Source: an uncultured Acidimicrobiaceae bacterium
GTDB taxonomy: Bacteria; Actinomycetota; Acidimicrobiia; Acidimicrobiales; RAAP-2
Direction: 5' to 3'
Length of the DNA: 43,031 nucleotides
Assembly: GCA_937894805.1 (NCBI GenBank)
Contig: CALAYR010000061.1
Span: forward strand, 1 to 43,031
Shown: in pieces, positions 22,390 through 31,080 of the stretch
How the letters are laid out: every line of letters begins with the position of its first letter
How positions within the stretch are numbered: the first letter of the stretch is position 1
Made by a program: the position numbers and the translations under genes
Notes under the pieces: model-generated
Database searches by the model: none
What the model was told of the DNA's origin: nothing
Seen by the model: only the letters and a program-made list of their open reading frames with translations

Positions 22390-23135
22390 CGCTGCCGATT
22401 GAAGTTCGTGGTGGGTTGCCGGTGGCGACGTTACCCATGTTGGAGCATCTCGGGGTCGAAGCCTTTTTCACTACCCGTGCCGGTGGGGTGAGCACGGGAG
22501 AGTTTGCGTCCTTAAATCTGGGATCGAACGGTCCCGACAATCCCGACCACGTTCGCGAGAACTACCGACGCGTGGCGGCCGCCATTGGCTGCGACTCCGT
22601 TCGTCGTATCCGGCAGATTCACAGCGCCACAGCCCTTCACGTCGACGCACTCGACGAGCACTCCGAGGGAGATGCCATCATCACCAATCGTGCTGAGGAA
22701 GCGGTCGCGCTGATTGTCGCCGACTGCACACCTTTGTTACTGGTGGACCCCGCCCGGCATCAACTGGCCGTCGTGCACGCCGGCTGGCGCGGATTAGCCG
22801 GGGGCGTCATTGAAGCGGCCGTGAGTGCGCTCGACACAGATGTGAGCCAACTCCACGTCGCCATCGGACCGGCCATCTCGGGTGAGAGATACCAAGTGGG
22901 ACCCGAGGTCATAGCCAGCTCGCCCCTCTTTGCTGCGCACGCACGGCCCGATGTGGGCGATCGATTGTTGCTCGACACTCGCGCCACCGCCCTTTCGATT
23001 CTGATGGCGCTCGGCGTACCGGCTACGAACGTGACTGTTTCATCCCAAGTGACTGACGGCGGGACGCAATTCTTTTCCGACCGAGCAGCTCGACCCTGCG
23101 GGCGCTTTGCCCTCGTGGCCAAGTGGCAGTCGTAG
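22365..23135 (+). CDS. pgeF: PgeF/YfiH-type laccase-domain protein (purine nucleoside phosphorylase family)
   Basis: About 256 residues of the DUF152/YfiH family. Members act as purine nucleoside phosphorylase or adenosine deaminase, and PgeF corrects mis-incorporated residues in peptidoglycan precursors. The zinc-site motifs are Ile-Arg-Gln-Ile-His-Ser-Ala (~82-88), Val-Ala-Asp-Cys-Thr-Pro-Leu-Leu and Val-His-Ala-Gly-Trp-Arg-Gly-Leu. The C-terminal Cys-Gly-Arg-Phe ending fits the family. The start is a GTG at 22365 or at 22374, both within the end of the regulator gene. The murL-murD2 pair follows 29 bases later, so a link to peptidoglycan precursors is plausible but inferred. Confidence 0.88.
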   Translation: MCDVSPQVTLPIEVRGGLPVATLPMLEHLGVEAFFTTRAGGVSTGEFASLNLGSNGPDNPDHVRENYRRVAAAIGCDSVRRIRQIHSATALHVDALDEHSEGDAIITNRAEEAVALIVADCTPLLLVDPARHQLAVVHAGWRGLAGGVIEAAVSALDTDVSQLHVAIGPAISGERYQVGPEVIASSPLFAAHARPDVGDRLLLDTRATALSILMALGVPATNVTVSSQVTDGGTQFFSDRAARPCGRFALVAKWQS

Positions 23136-23164
23136 GCTGAAGGCACGTCAAGTGGAGGGTATCG

Positions 23165-24454
23165 ATGCCTAATCGTGCGAAACAGTTCCGCTACGTGGGA
23201 CTCGATGTCACCGCCTCCACCCTCACGGGCCACTACCAACTTGACGACCGGTCCTTCACTGAAACCGTGACGTTCGAGGTCGATGGTGACCTGCGTGAAC
23301 CGGGACCTCGGGAGATTGCCACGCTCTGGTATCTCGTGGCCGGCCTCTCCTACTTCAAGGCCGGCGCGCCGGAGTTAGTCGACCTGGGCGACACGCCCGT
23401 AACGCCGCAGGCCGTGAACTTCCTGAACGCGGCGATTCGTGAAGGCCTGGGTGAGTTTGCCTTTCGCAACCAACTCTGGCTGGGCGACGTTGCGATCTTT
23501 GGAGGCGTTCCGGCGACACCGCGCGACATCGAAGTCGATCCCCTCCGCGCCCTCACGCCATTTGGTGGAGGCATTGATTCGGTGGTGAGTGTCCGATCGC
23601 TCAACCCGGCCATTGAACAGGCCCTCTTCGTCATGAGTCCCCCGAGCGGAACCTTCGCACCGCTGGAAGCCACCGCGGCCGTGATGGCTCTGCCAATCAA
23701 GCGCGCCACGCGACAGCTCGACCCTCAGATCACTGCGAAGAACCCCGACTTCTTCAACGGCCACGTTCCCGTTACCGCCATGGTGACCCTGCTGGCCTGC
23801 ATCGCGGCGCTCGCTGAAGACCGTGGCGCGGTGGTGATGAGTAACGAACACTCCGCATCGGCCCCGAACGCGATCTGGGATGGTCTCGCCATCAACCACC
23901 AGTGGAGCAAATCGGCCAACGCTGAAGACCTCATCACCGACGCGGTGGCCTCCTATATCGGACCGCACTTCAAGGTGGCCAGCCTGCTTCGGGATCGCAG
24001 TGAGCTCTGGGTCGCCGAACGCTTCGCCACCTACCGTGATGTGCATCACGTCTTTCGCAGTTGCAACCGCGCCTTTCATCAAGACCAGGCCGATCGGCTC
24101 GCGACCTGGTGCGCCACCTGCGACAAGTGTCTCTTTATCAATCTCGTGCTGGCCCCGTTCCTTTCTCGCGACGACCTCACCGCCATCTTCGGGACTACTC
24201 CCCCGTTGACCAACCCCACCCTCAGCGAACAGCTGCGCGTCCTCGTCGGACTCGGGTCAGACAAGAAGCCCTTTGAGTGCGTGGGCGACCCGGGCGAATG
24301 TGCCGTGGCCCTCGAAACCGTGGCCGCCATGGCGACGTACGCCGACTGTGATCATTTGCACCACTTGGCCCGCGCCACCGCCAACGAGCGCACCTTGGCC
24401 GAACTACTCGAACCTCAAGGAGCCAGCCGTGTCCCGGCCTCGTGGCTTCGCTGA
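23165..24454 (+). CDS. murL: MurL: UDP-MurNAc-L-Ala-L-Glu epimerase
   Basis: A 429-residue protein that I recognise as MurL-like. In Xanthomonas oryzae, MurL epimerises the terminal L-Glu of UDP-MurNAc-L-Ala-L-Glu to D-Glu using ATP, replacing the usual glutamate racemase route. A PP-loop-like Pro-Phe-Gly-Gly-Gly-Ile-Asp-Ser-Val-Val is at 132-141. A cysteine cluster C300...C316-x2-C319-x2-C322 (Trp-Cys-Ala-Thr-Cys-Asp-Lys-Cys) could bind metal. Gly-Asp-Pro-Gly-Glu-Cys is near residue 375. The ATG is set by GGAGGG five bases upstream. The MurD-type ligase that would supply the L-Glu substrate overlaps its 3' end, the arrangement known for MurL/MurD2. No murI lies in the window, but its absence from the genome cannot be judged. 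Confidence 0.83.
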   Translation: MPNRAKQFRYVGLDVTASTLTGHYQLDDRSFTETVTFEVDGDLREPGPREIATLWYLVAGLSYFKAGAPELVDLGDTPVTPQAVNFLNAAIREGLGEFAFRNQLWLGDVAIFGGVPATPRDIEVDPLRALTPFGGGIDSVVSVRSLNPAIEQALFVMSPPSGTFAPLEATAAVMALPIKRATRQLDPQITAKNPDFFNGHVPVTAMVTLLACIAALAEDRGAVVMSNEHSASAPNAIWDGLAINHQWSKSANAEDLITDAVASYIGPHFKVASLLRDRSELWVAERFATYRDVHHVFRSCNRAFHQDQADRLATWCATCDKCLFINLVLAPFLSRDDLTAIFGTTPPLTNPTLSEQLRVLVGLGSDKKPFECVGDPGECAVALETVAAMATYADCDHLHHLARATANERTLAELLEPQGASRVPASWLR

Positions 24455-25730
24455 CCTCGCTGGCCACACCGTTGGGGTGTGGGGCGTTGGCGTCGAGGGT
24501 CGAGCGGCCCGCGATGTATTAGAGCGCATCGGCGCCACGGTGGTGGCCGTTGATGACGCCGTTCTCGATGACCCCACCGTTCTACCAACCGCCATCGGTG
24601 GCTTGGCAGCCCTCCAGAACTGTGACCTTGTTATCAAGAGCCCCGGCATCCCCCGCCGCCGCGACGATGTTCTCGCCCTCGAAGCATCAGGTGTCCCCGT
24701 TACCTCCGCGACCGGTATCTGGCTCGCGGGCACTGATCGCAATCTCGTCATCGGCGTTACCGGTACGAAGGGCAAGTCGACGACAACCTCACTCATTACC
24801 TTCATGCTCGAAGCCTGTGGGGTCGAGGCCCGCAGCGCTGGCAACATTGGTCTCCCGCCCTTTCTCTCGCCCGATGCCGCCGACTCGTGGACGGTCCTGG
24901 AAGTATCTAGCTTTCAGGCTGTGGACATCACCGACGCCCCGGGCATTGTGGTGCTCACGACACTGGGTGAAGACCACATTGACTGGCACGGCTCACTCGA
25001 GCAGTATCGCCACGACAAGTTGCAACTGACGCGGGCCGAAGGCCATCACCTCACCGTTATGCCCGATGATCCCGAACTACTCCTCCATCGAGCCGAGATC
25101 GGCGGAGAGCTCGTTACGGTTGCGGAAACTGACCCCGAACTCGCGACGACGCTAGGACTCGTTGGCGCACACAACGCGAAGAATGTGGCGCTCGCCCTGC
25201 GCGCCACGGCCAGTGCCCTGCACCGTCCGGTTGAAGAGGTGCGGAAGGCCGCACTGCGCGACGCCTCGAATTTTGAACCCCTACCCGGACGACTCACCCT
25301 GGTTCACCGCTCGCACCGCAACGGCATCACGACCGACTTTCTTGATGACGGCTTGGCCACCAACCCTCTCCCGGTCGTGGCCGCCGTCCGAAGCTTCCCC
25401 GGTTGCCACGTGGCCCTCATCGTTGGTGGTTTTGACCGCGGTGTCGACTACCGCCCACTGGCCGAAGGACTCGCCGACTGCGACGCCGTGCTCACTGTTA
25501 TTGCTATGGGCGAGGCCGGTCGTCGCATCACAGACGAACTCCTCCGTCATGCACCCAACGTCACCACCATGGCCGCCGCCGATATGGCTACGGCCGTCAC
25601 CTCCGCCGCTCAAGCGCTTGAAGGCACCGGCGGTGTGGTCTTGTTCTCACCGGGCGCGCCGAGTTTTGATCACTATCAGAACTGGCGCGAGCGCAGCGAC
25701 GACTTCACTGCGAACGCCCGTCACTTCTAG
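24429..25730 (+). CDS. murD2: Mur ligase, MurD2-like (UDP-MurNAc-L-Ala-L-glutamate ligase)
   Basis: A 433-residue Mur ligase. An N-terminal Rossmann-like domain (Val-Gly-Val-Trp-Gly-Val-Gly-Val-Glu-Gly) is followed by the ATP loop Gly-Val-Thr-Gly-Thr-Lys-Gly-Lys-Ser-Thr-Thr-Thr, then Gly-Asn-Ile-Gly, Glu-Val-Ser-Ser-Phe-Gln, Asp-His-Ile-Asp-Trp-His, His-Asn-Ala-Lys-Asn and a C-terminal domain with Gly-Gly-Phe-Asp-Arg-Gly. Family MurD adds D-Glu; MurD2, paired with MurL, adds L-Glu. Because it overlaps murL by 26 bases I infer the L-Glu specificity. The GTG at 24429 is preceded by AAGGAG six bases upstream. The stop directly abuts the convergent gene. Confidence 0.85.
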   Translation: MSRPRGFADLAGHTVGVWGVGVEGRAARDVLERIGATVVAVDDAVLDDPTVLPTAIGGLAALQNCDLVIKSPGIPRRRDDVLALEASGVPVTSATGIWLAGTDRNLVIGVTGTKGKSTTTSLITFMLEACGVEARSAGNIGLPPFLSPDAADSWTVLEVSSFQAVDITDAPGIVVLTTLGEDHIDWHGSLEQYRHDKLQLTRAEGHHLTVMPDDPELLLHRAEIGGELVTVAETDPELATTLGLVGAHNAKNVALALRATASALHRPVEEVRKAALRDASNFEPLPGRLTLVHRSHRNGITTDFLDDGLATNPLPVVAAVRSFPGCHVALIVGGFDRGVDYRPLAEGLADCDAVLTVIAMGEAGRRITDELLRHAPNVTTMAAADMATAVTSAAQALEGTGGVVLFSPGAPSFDHYQNWRERSDDFTANARHF

Positions 25731-25961
25731 TTAGGCCTCGTCGAGAAAGACGACCCCAGTGTCACGAATAGTCTCGACCGAGATGGACCGTTTGATCATT
25801 TCATCTCGTAAGAGTTGAAGATAAATTCCCCGCGCCGTTCCCCAGCCTCGATTATTTAGCTCCGCCAGCGCGGCTGCAATGAGTTGCGCTGAATTCATCG
25901 CGGCGAAGGCCGCCGTTTTCTCGGCGGTAAAACGCTCGATATCTAATGGTTCTGAACTCAT
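25731..25961 (-). CDS. Small hypothetical protein (76 aa)
   Basis: I do not recognise this protein. It is soluble, helix-rich and has no cysteine. An Ala-rich first half (Asn-Ser-Ala-Gln-Leu-Ile-Ala-Ala-Ala-Leu-Ala-Glu-Leu) is followed by Gly-Trp-Gly-Thr-Ala-Arg-Gly and a basic helix. It runs convergently into murD2 with no gap between the stops (TAGTTA). The ATG at 25961 has no Shine-Dalgarno sequence. Clean opposite-strand placement outside any other gene makes it likely to be real; function unknown. Confidence 0.65.
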   Translation of the reverse strand: MSSEPLDIERFTAEKTAAFAAMNSAQLIAAALAELNNRGWGTARGIYLQLLRDEMIKRSISVETIRDTGVVFLDEA

Positions 25962-25998
25962 GGAACCAGTGTGCGGTAGAGGTATGACGCATCCGCAG

Positions 25999-26026
25999 TT
26001 GACTATGAATTCTCATAAAATAGGAA
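25999..26026 (+). promoter_or_regulatory. Promoter of the YCII-domain gene (TTGACT-N16-TAGGAA)
   Basis: -35 TTGACT (25999-26004), 16-base spacer, -10 TAGGAA (26021-26026), predicting a leader of about 33 bases that contains GGAGG. Confidence 0.45.
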
Positions 26027-26065
26027 TAGCAGTTTCGTCAAACCAGCGACCAGCAGGAGGCCCTC

Positions 26066-26392
26066 ATGCGCTATCTCATCAACGTCATCGACAATGCCTC
26101 CGGCACGGGAACGCCTGAAGAAGGCGTGGCTATCGACGCCTTTAACAACATGCTCGAGGCACGAGGACATTGGATTCTGGCGGGGGGCATCACCGCGCCA
26201 TCGAACGCCACGTTGATTGACAACCGAGCGGGCGCCGGGCTGATCGCCAACGAGCCCCTCCATGACACCACGGAGTACGTCAGCGGCTTTTGGGTCATTG
26301 AGGCCATCAGCGACGAGGAGGCTATTGCCCTAGCCACTGAGGGGTCTAAGGCCTGTAATCGCCGAGTCGAAGTACGACCCTTCATCCGCTAA
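26066..26392 (+). CDS. YCII-related domain protein
   Basis: A 108-residue ferredoxin-like fold protein of the YCII/DGPF group. It begins Met-Arg-Tyr-Leu-Ile-Asn-Val-Ile and continues Phe-Asn-Asn-Met-Leu-Glu-Ala-Arg-Gly, then Gly-Phe-Trp-Val-Ile-Glu-Ala, and ends Val-Glu-Val-Arg-Pro-Phe-Ile, matching the family's strand-helix-strand plan. The biochemical role of these proteins is mostly unknown; some relate to dehydrochlorinases or ECF-sigma gene clusters. The ATG at 26066 is set by GGAGG five bases upstream. It is a single-gene unit with its own promoter. Confidence 0.78.
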   Translation: MRYLINVIDNASGTGTPEEGVAIDAFNNMLEARGHWILAGGITAPSNATLIDNRAGAGLIANEPLHDTTEYVSGFWVIEAISDEEAIALATEGSKACNRRVEVRPFIR

Positions 26393-26410
26393 GGAGTAAC
26401 GGGTCGTTAA

Positions 26411-26486
<76 letters not shown>

Positions 26487-26495
26487 AGGACTTCT

Positions 26496-26501
26496 ACTTT
26501 A
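26496..26501 (-). promoter_or_regulatory. Candidate -10 (TAAAGT) of tRNA-Thr(CGU)
   Basis: TAAAGT on the minus strand lies 9 bases before the tRNA 5' end. The tRNA could also be read through from holB. Confidence 0.4.
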
Positions 26502-26521
26502 TCCCACCCGGTCTCGGGCTC

Positions 26522-27592
26522 CTAGAGGCGGGATAGCTGGGTGAAGAGGTTGGTGAGGAGGAGCGATTCGTTGGCGTTCAGCGAGAGCGCATCGGATGAC
26601 GAAGCAATGGCCTCAATGCAGGCAATGGCACTGCGGGCATCAGTGCGGCCCCGGGCGTCGCCATCGGCTACTCCCTCGAGAGAGGAAATCATGCGCTCAC
26701 GGTACGTACGGGTCAACGCGGCCAACCCGAAGCGGAGTTCGTCAGTTCGAAAACGACGCTGCTCGCGCTGGTGCCGAAGTTCAACCTCCTTGACTCCCCC
26801 AACCCGTCGGCGTCCTGGTCCTTCGGCTTCACTCTTGAACTGATCGAGCTCTTCGGCGTGACGGGCCTTGAGGGGCTCGACAGCCCCCTCCAGTGCGGCC
26901 AGCGTGGCGGTGGCCAGTGAGGCCGGAGAATTGGTCGTCAGCATGTCGGGGAGCCGGCGCCAGGCGGCGAGACGATCGGCGAGCTGGGGATCGTTCGCGA
27001 GCAGGCGCGCTCGGTCGAGATTCCCGGCCGAGGCCTCCGCACTCGTGCGGGCCTGGACCGCTGGAATACCTTCGCGCTCGAGGACGATGAGGATGTCTTC
27101 GGTGGAGAGTGACTGGAAATTCACCTCGACGCACCGAGACTCGATGGTGACGAGGTGCTCGGGCAGTTCGTCGGCCAACAAAATGAAGATCGTGCGCCGC
27201 GGTGGCTCCTCCAAGGTCTTGAGCAGAGCCGGAGCCGCGTTGGTCGAGAGTTCGATGGAAGGCAGAATCAGTATCTGGTGGCCCTGGTGTAGCGGTCGAC
27301 GGCGGGCGACGCGCTCGGCCTCTCTAATCTCATCGACACTCCACTGCACACCGGCCCGCGCCACAATCGAGACATCGGGGTGCGATCCCCGCAGCACGCG
27401 CGTGCACTCGTCACACGTACCACAGCCGTTGTCGGGACATTCCAGTGCCGCGGCGAAGGCCACGGCCGCTTCGAGCTTGCCGGCGCCGGCTGGCCCAGTG
27501 AAGAGATAGGCGTGGGAGGGCTGTTCGGTGTAACGGCGCAGTGCATTGACGACACCGACCTGCCCCACGAGGGACGAAAAGACGTCGTTCAC
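26522..27592 (-). CDS. holB: DNA polymerase III delta' subunit (clamp loader)
   Basis: A 356-residue AAA+ protein of the clamp loader that places the sliding clamp on DNA. It starts Leu-Val-Gly-Gln-Val-Gly-Val-Val-Asn-Ala-Leu. The modified Walker A is Gly-Pro-Ala-Gly-Ala-Gly-Lys, and a zinc module Cys-x4-Cys-x2-Cys-x2-Cys (Cys-Pro-Asp-Asn-Gly-Cys-Gly-Thr-Cys-Asp-Glu-Cys) follows. Leu-Leu-Lys-Thr-Leu-Glu-Glu-Pro-Pro and Ile-Glu-Ser-Arg-Cys (sensor/SRC motif) are characteristic. The GTG overlaps the tmk stop (GTGA). It ends the topA-tmk-holB operon. Confidence 0.94.
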   Translation of the reverse strand: MNDVFSSLVGQVGVVNALRRYTEQPSHAYLFTGPAGAGKLEAAVAFAAALECPDNGCGTCDECTRVLRGSHPDVSIVARAGVQWSVDEIREAERVARRRPLHQGHQILILPSIELSTNAAPALLKTLEEPPRRTIFILLADELPEHLVTIESRCVEVNFQSLSTEDILIVLEREGIPAVQARTSAEASAGNLDRARLLANDPQLADRLAAWRRLPDMLTTNSPASLATATLAALEGAVEPLKARHAEELDQFKSEAEGPGRRRVGGVKEVELRHQREQRRFRTDELRFGLAALTRTYRERMISSLEGVADGDARGRTDARSAIACIEAIASSSDALSLNANESLLLTNLFTQLSRL

Positions 27593-28200
27593 GCAAACCA
27601 GCCCAGCGCCGTGAGGGCCGCATCGACACGTTCCGTCACGGTCTCCAAGGTGTGGTTGCCATTGATCACGATCCAGTTCGGTTCTTGATCGGCCAGCGTG
27701 AGGAAACCTCGGCGAACCCGTTCGTGAAAATCAACGGTGGCCGACTCGAAGCGATCCTGCTGCGAGGGAGCGCGACGGGCGTGCGCGACCTCGACCGGGA
27801 TATCAATGACGATGGTGAGGTCGGGACGACAAGTGCCAATGGCCACGTCGGTCGCCGCGCGTAGCGGGGCGAGGTCTAGTTCTCGACCAAAGCCCTGATA
27901 GGCCAAGGTCGAGCCGAAGTAGCGATCAGAGACCACCGACTGACCCGCAGCCAACGTGGGAGCGATGACGGTGTTGACGTGGTGGGAGCGGTCGGCCAAC
28001 ATCAAGAGGGCCTCGGTCTGCGGACTCATCAGTTCGCTGGCGTCCAGGAGACGCTGACGCAGCATGACCCCGAGCGGTGTGTCGCCCGGTTCAAACGTAA
28101 AGCGGGCATCAACGGCCTTCGCGACACGCTTGGCGTGCGTCGACTTGCCACAGCCGTCAATGCCCTCAAAGGCAATAAAGAGTGGTGGGGTCGGGCTCAC
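27589..28200 (-). CDS. tmk: Thymidylate kinase
   Basis: A 203-residue P-loop kinase that phosphorylates dTMP to dTDP. Phe-Glu-Gly-Ile-Asp-Gly-Cys-Gly-Lys-Ser-Thr is the P-loop (~11-21). Asp-Arg-Tyr-Phe-Gly-Ser-Thr-Leu-Ala-Tyr-Gln-Gly binds dTMP. The lid region around Arg-Arg-Ala-Pro-Ser-Gln-Gln-Asp-Arg-Phe-Glu is present. GTG start overlapping the topA stop (GTGA), and stop overlapping holB: a tightly coupled topA-tmk-holB order seen across actinobacteria. Confidence 0.96.
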   Translation of the reverse strand: MSPTPPLFIAFEGIDGCGKSTHAKRVAKAVDARFTFEPGDTPLGVMLRQRLLDASELMSPQTEALLMLADRSHHVNTVIAPTLAAGQSVVSDRYFGSTLAYQGFGRELDLAPLRAATDVAIGTCRPDLTIVIDIPVEVAHARRAPSQQDRFESATVDFHERVRRGFLTLADQEPNWIVINGNHTLETVTERVDAALTALGWFA

Positions 28201-31022
28201 TCGCCGGAGAGGCGACTAATGAGATCGGCGTTAGTGGCCGACTGATCGGCACCCTGGCCCTTCGCCCCGCGACCCGTACCGCCCGTCGTCTTCTTCGTGG
28301 CCTTCTTGGCGGCCGTAGCTTTCTTGACTCCAGCCTTCTTGGCCGGGGCCTTCTTGGCGGCCGCCTTCTTGGCCGGTGCTTTCTTCACGGCCTTCTTGGC
28401 CGCCTTCTTCGCCGGGGCCCGTCGAGCGGTGGGGTCAGCATTACGTCGTTCGGCCAGCAGTTCACAGGCCCGATCAATGGTCACCGTTTCGGGCGTGTCA
28501 CCAATGCGCAAGGTGGCATTCACTTCACCGTCGGTGACGTAGGGACCAAACTTGCCCGTCTTCACAACGACCTCTTTGCCCGTGATGGGGTCCGGACCCA
28601 GTTCGCGGAGCGGACCGGCGGCGGCACGGCGGCCGCGCAACTTCGGCTGAGCCAGCAGGGCTAGTGCCTTCTCGAGATCGACGGAGAAGATTTCGTCTTC
28701 ACTCTCCAACGAACGAGAGTCCTTGCCCCACATGACGTAGGGACCGTAGCGACCGTTGGTGGCGACAATCATCTCTTGATTCTCTGGGTGCGCCCCAATC
28801 TCACGCGGCAGAGAGAGCAACTTCTGGGCGTCGTCGAACGTAATGGTCTCGATCGACATAGTGGAAAAGAGTGAAGCCGTCTTGGGCTTGGTGCCGTCAA
28901 CGAGTTCACCGAGTTGCACGTAGGGGCCGTATCGACCGGCCTTTAAATAGACGGGCAATCCGGTGGCCGGGTCGGTACCCAGTTCGCGATCACCACTCGG
29001 AGCGTCGAGTAGCTCGAGGGCTCGCGTTACGGTCAGTGAGTCGGGCTCGGTGGCTTCGGGAATCGAGACCCGTCGCTCGCCGTGCACCAAGTAGGGGCCG
29101 TATCGACCGGAGCGGACCGAGACGGCCTCGCCGTCGGGCCCCGTACCAAGGGGAAGCGAGTTAATGGCCGCATAGTCAAAGTCCAGCTGTTCGGTGACCA
29201 TCGCGTGCAGGCCACGCTTGGCGAACTCGGTCGGGGCCGCGGCGTCGCCGAAGTAGAAGGACTTGAGCCACGGTTCGAGTTCACGATCACCCGAGGCGAT
29301 GGCATCGAGCGAGTCTTCCATGGCGGCGGTGAACTGGTAGTCGACGAGGTCGGCAAAATAGGTGGAGAGCAGATTGACTACGGCGAAGGCCTTAAAGGCC
29401 GGCACCAGGGCCTTGCCCTTCTTCCAGACGTAACCCCGTCGGTCGATGGTCTTCATCACCGACGCGTACGTCGACGGGCGGCCAATACCGAGGTCTTCGA
29501 GCTTCTTGATCAGCGTGGCTTCGCTGAAGCGATCTGGTGGCTTGGTGTCGTGCCCCTTGGCGTCCGCTAGAGCGACAGTGGCCGTGGAGCCTTCGGTGAG
29601 AGGTGGCAAGAGCCGTTCCTGATCGGCCAACTCACTCTCGGGGTCGTCACTGCCTTCGACGTAGGCCCGACGGAAACCGGCGAACTCGATGCGCAGACCG
29701 TTCGCGCTCAGACCTACTTCCGTGGCTCCGGGTCGATTCGGCAAATCGTTGAGCGTGGCGAGCAGCCGGACGCGGTCGCTCGTCAACTTGGCGTCGACCA
29801 TCTGCGACGCAATGGTGCGCTTCCAAATCAAGTCGTAGACGGCGTACTCGTCACCGGAGAGCTGCGATGTCGCCTCTTCGAGGGATCGAAAGGTCTCACC
29901 GGCCGGACGAATGGCTTCGTGGGCCTCTTGGGCGTTCTTGACCTTGCGGTCATACGTGCGGGGCACATCGGCCACGTAGTCGTCGCCAAACATCTCACGG
30001 GCGTGAGTGCGGGCGGCGTTGAGCGCTTCCTTCGACAAGGTGGTCGAGTCGGTACGCATGTAGGTAATCCAACCCTGCTCGTAGAGCCGCTGGGCGGCCC
30101 GCATCGTGCGCTCGGGGTCCATACGGAGTTTGCGCGAGGCTTCAATCTGCAGCGACGACGTCATGAAGGGAGCCTGGGGCCGTTGCGTTCGCGGCGATGA
30201 AGTAATCGATACCACGTTGACTGTGGCGCCCGTTAGCTGGGTCGCCAGAGCAGTGGCGTCGGTCTCGCCCAACACAACCACGTTGGCGGAGGCGTCTAGT
30301 TGACCGGCGGCGTCGAAGTTCTTTCCGGTGGCCAGTGAGCTCCCGGCAATTGTGTCGACGGTTGCTTCGAAGCGGTCGTTGCTCACCGACGTCATGGTTG
30401 TAACTACGTCGAACCAGGCGGCCGAGGTGAACTTCATCCGCTCCAGTTCGCGCTCACAGACCAGGCGCACCGCAACGGACTGCACGCGGCCGGCCGAACG
30501 GGCCTTATCCACGGCACGCCACAGCACTGGGGAGACTTCGTAGCCGACGAGACGGTCGAGGAATCGACGACCCTCCTGGGCGTCCACTAGGTGGGTGTCG
30601 AGGTCTCGGGTTTCGCTGACCGCCTTTTCAATGGCGGCCGGGGTGATTTCGTGGAAGACCATGCGCTTCACCGGCACCTTGGGATTGAGAACCTCAATCA
30701 GGTGCCACGCAATGGCCTCGCCTTCGCGGTCTTCGTCGGTCGCGAGGTAGAGCTCTTCGACTTCCTTGAGGGCTGCCTTAAGTTCGGAGACAATCTTCTT
30801 ACGACCCGAAGAAACGACGTAGACCGGCTTGAAATGGTCGTTGACGTTGATGCCGAGTCGGGCCCACTTTTCCCCCTTGACCGAGGCGGGAATGTCGGCC
30901 GCACTCTCCGGCAGATCGCGGATGTGTCCGACCGAAGGCTTGACGATGAAGTCCTTGCCGAGCATGGCCTGAATACGGGTGGCCTTCGCGACGGATTCAA
31001 CAATTACGAGCGCACGCGCCAT
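28197..31022 (-). CDS. topA: DNA topoisomerase I with lysine-rich tail
   Basis: A 941-residue type IA topoisomerase that relaxes negative supercoils. The Toprim domain begins Ala-Leu-Val-Ile-Val-Glu-Ser and has Ala-Thr-Asp-Glu-Asp-Arg-Glu-Gly-Glu-Ala. The catalytic tyrosine is Tyr321 in Ile-Thr-Tyr-Met-Arg-Thr-Asp-Ser. The C-terminal part has four Gly-Arg/Lys-Tyr/Phe-Gly-Pro-Tyr repeat units instead of zinc fingers, as in mycobacteria. It ends in a ~65-residue Lys/Ala tail that should bind DNA or RNA polymerase. Glu-Ser-Val-Ala-Lys replaces the common Glu-Ser-Pro-Ala-Lys near the N-terminus. The ATG at 31022 has an AGGTGG five bases upstream. It leads topA-tmk-holB. Confidence 0.97.
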   Translation of the reverse strand: MARALVIVESVAKATRIQAMLGKDFIVKPSVGHIRDLPESAADIPASVKGEKWARLGINVNDHFKPVYVVSSGRKKIVSELKAALKEVEELYLATDEDREGEAIAWHLIEVLNPKVPVKRMVFHEITPAAIEKAVSETRDLDTHLVDAQEGRRFLDRLVGYEVSPVLWRAVDKARSAGRVQSVAVRLVCERELERMKFTSAAWFDVVTTMTSVSNDRFEATVDTIAGSSLATGKNFDAAGQLDASANVVVLGETDATALATQLTGATVNVVSITSSPRTQRPQAPFMTSSLQIEASRKLRMDPERTMRAAQRLYEQGWITYMRTDSTTLSKEALNAARTHAREMFGDDYVADVPRTYDRKVKNAQEAHEAIRPAGETFRSLEEATSQLSGDEYAVYDLIWKRTIASQMVDAKLTSDRVRLLATLNDLPNRPGATEVGLSANGLRIEFAGFRRAYVEGSDDPESELADQERLLPPLTEGSTATVALADAKGHDTKPPDRFSEATLIKKLEDLGIGRPSTYASVMKTIDRRGYVWKKGKALVPAFKAFAVVNLLSTYFADLVDYQFTAAMEDSLDAIASGDRELEPWLKSFYFGDAAAPTEFAKRGLHAMVTEQLDFDYAAINSLPLGTGPDGEAVSVRSGRYGPYLVHGERRVSIPEATEPDSLTVTRALELLDAPSGDRELGTDPATGLPVYLKAGRYGPYVQLGELVDGTKPKTASLFSTMSIETITFDDAQKLLSLPREIGAHPENQEMIVATNGRYGPYVMWGKDSRSLESEDEIFSVDLEKALALLAQPKLRGRRAAAGPLRELGPDPITGKEVVVKTGKFGPYVTDGEVNATLRIGDTPETVTIDRACELLAERRNADPTARRAPAKKAAKKAVKKAPAKKAAAKKAPAKKAGVKKATAAKKATKKTTGGTGRGAKGQGADQSATNADLISRLSGE
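28276..28434 (-). repeat. Low-complexity Lys/Ala repeat in the topA 3' end
   Basis: Imperfect tandem repeats encode units such as Ala-Pro-Ala-Lys-Lys-Ala and Lys-Lys-Ala-Val-Lys-Lys. The repeated GCC-AAG-AAG pattern makes the region prone to length variation between strains. Confidence 0.8.
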
Positions 31023-31048
31023 GGCCACCACCTTTCTCGGACTTTCAG

Positions 31049-31054
31049 AACATA
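31049..31054 (-). promoter_or_regulatory. Candidate -10 (TATGTT) of the topA operon
   Basis: TATGTT on the minus strand lies between the hppA terminator and topA and predicts a leader of about 20 bases that includes AGGTGG. No clear -35. Confidence 0.42.
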
Positions 31055-31080
31055 CAACGGACGCACGTTAACCGAGCGTG

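Noticed and set aside
28297..28542. Open frame opposite the topA tail that would encode a very hydrophobic Ala/Phe/Leu protein
   Set aside because: It is the antisense reading of the Lys/Ala repeat (AAG read as CTT, GCC as GGC), so its membrane-like look is an artefact.
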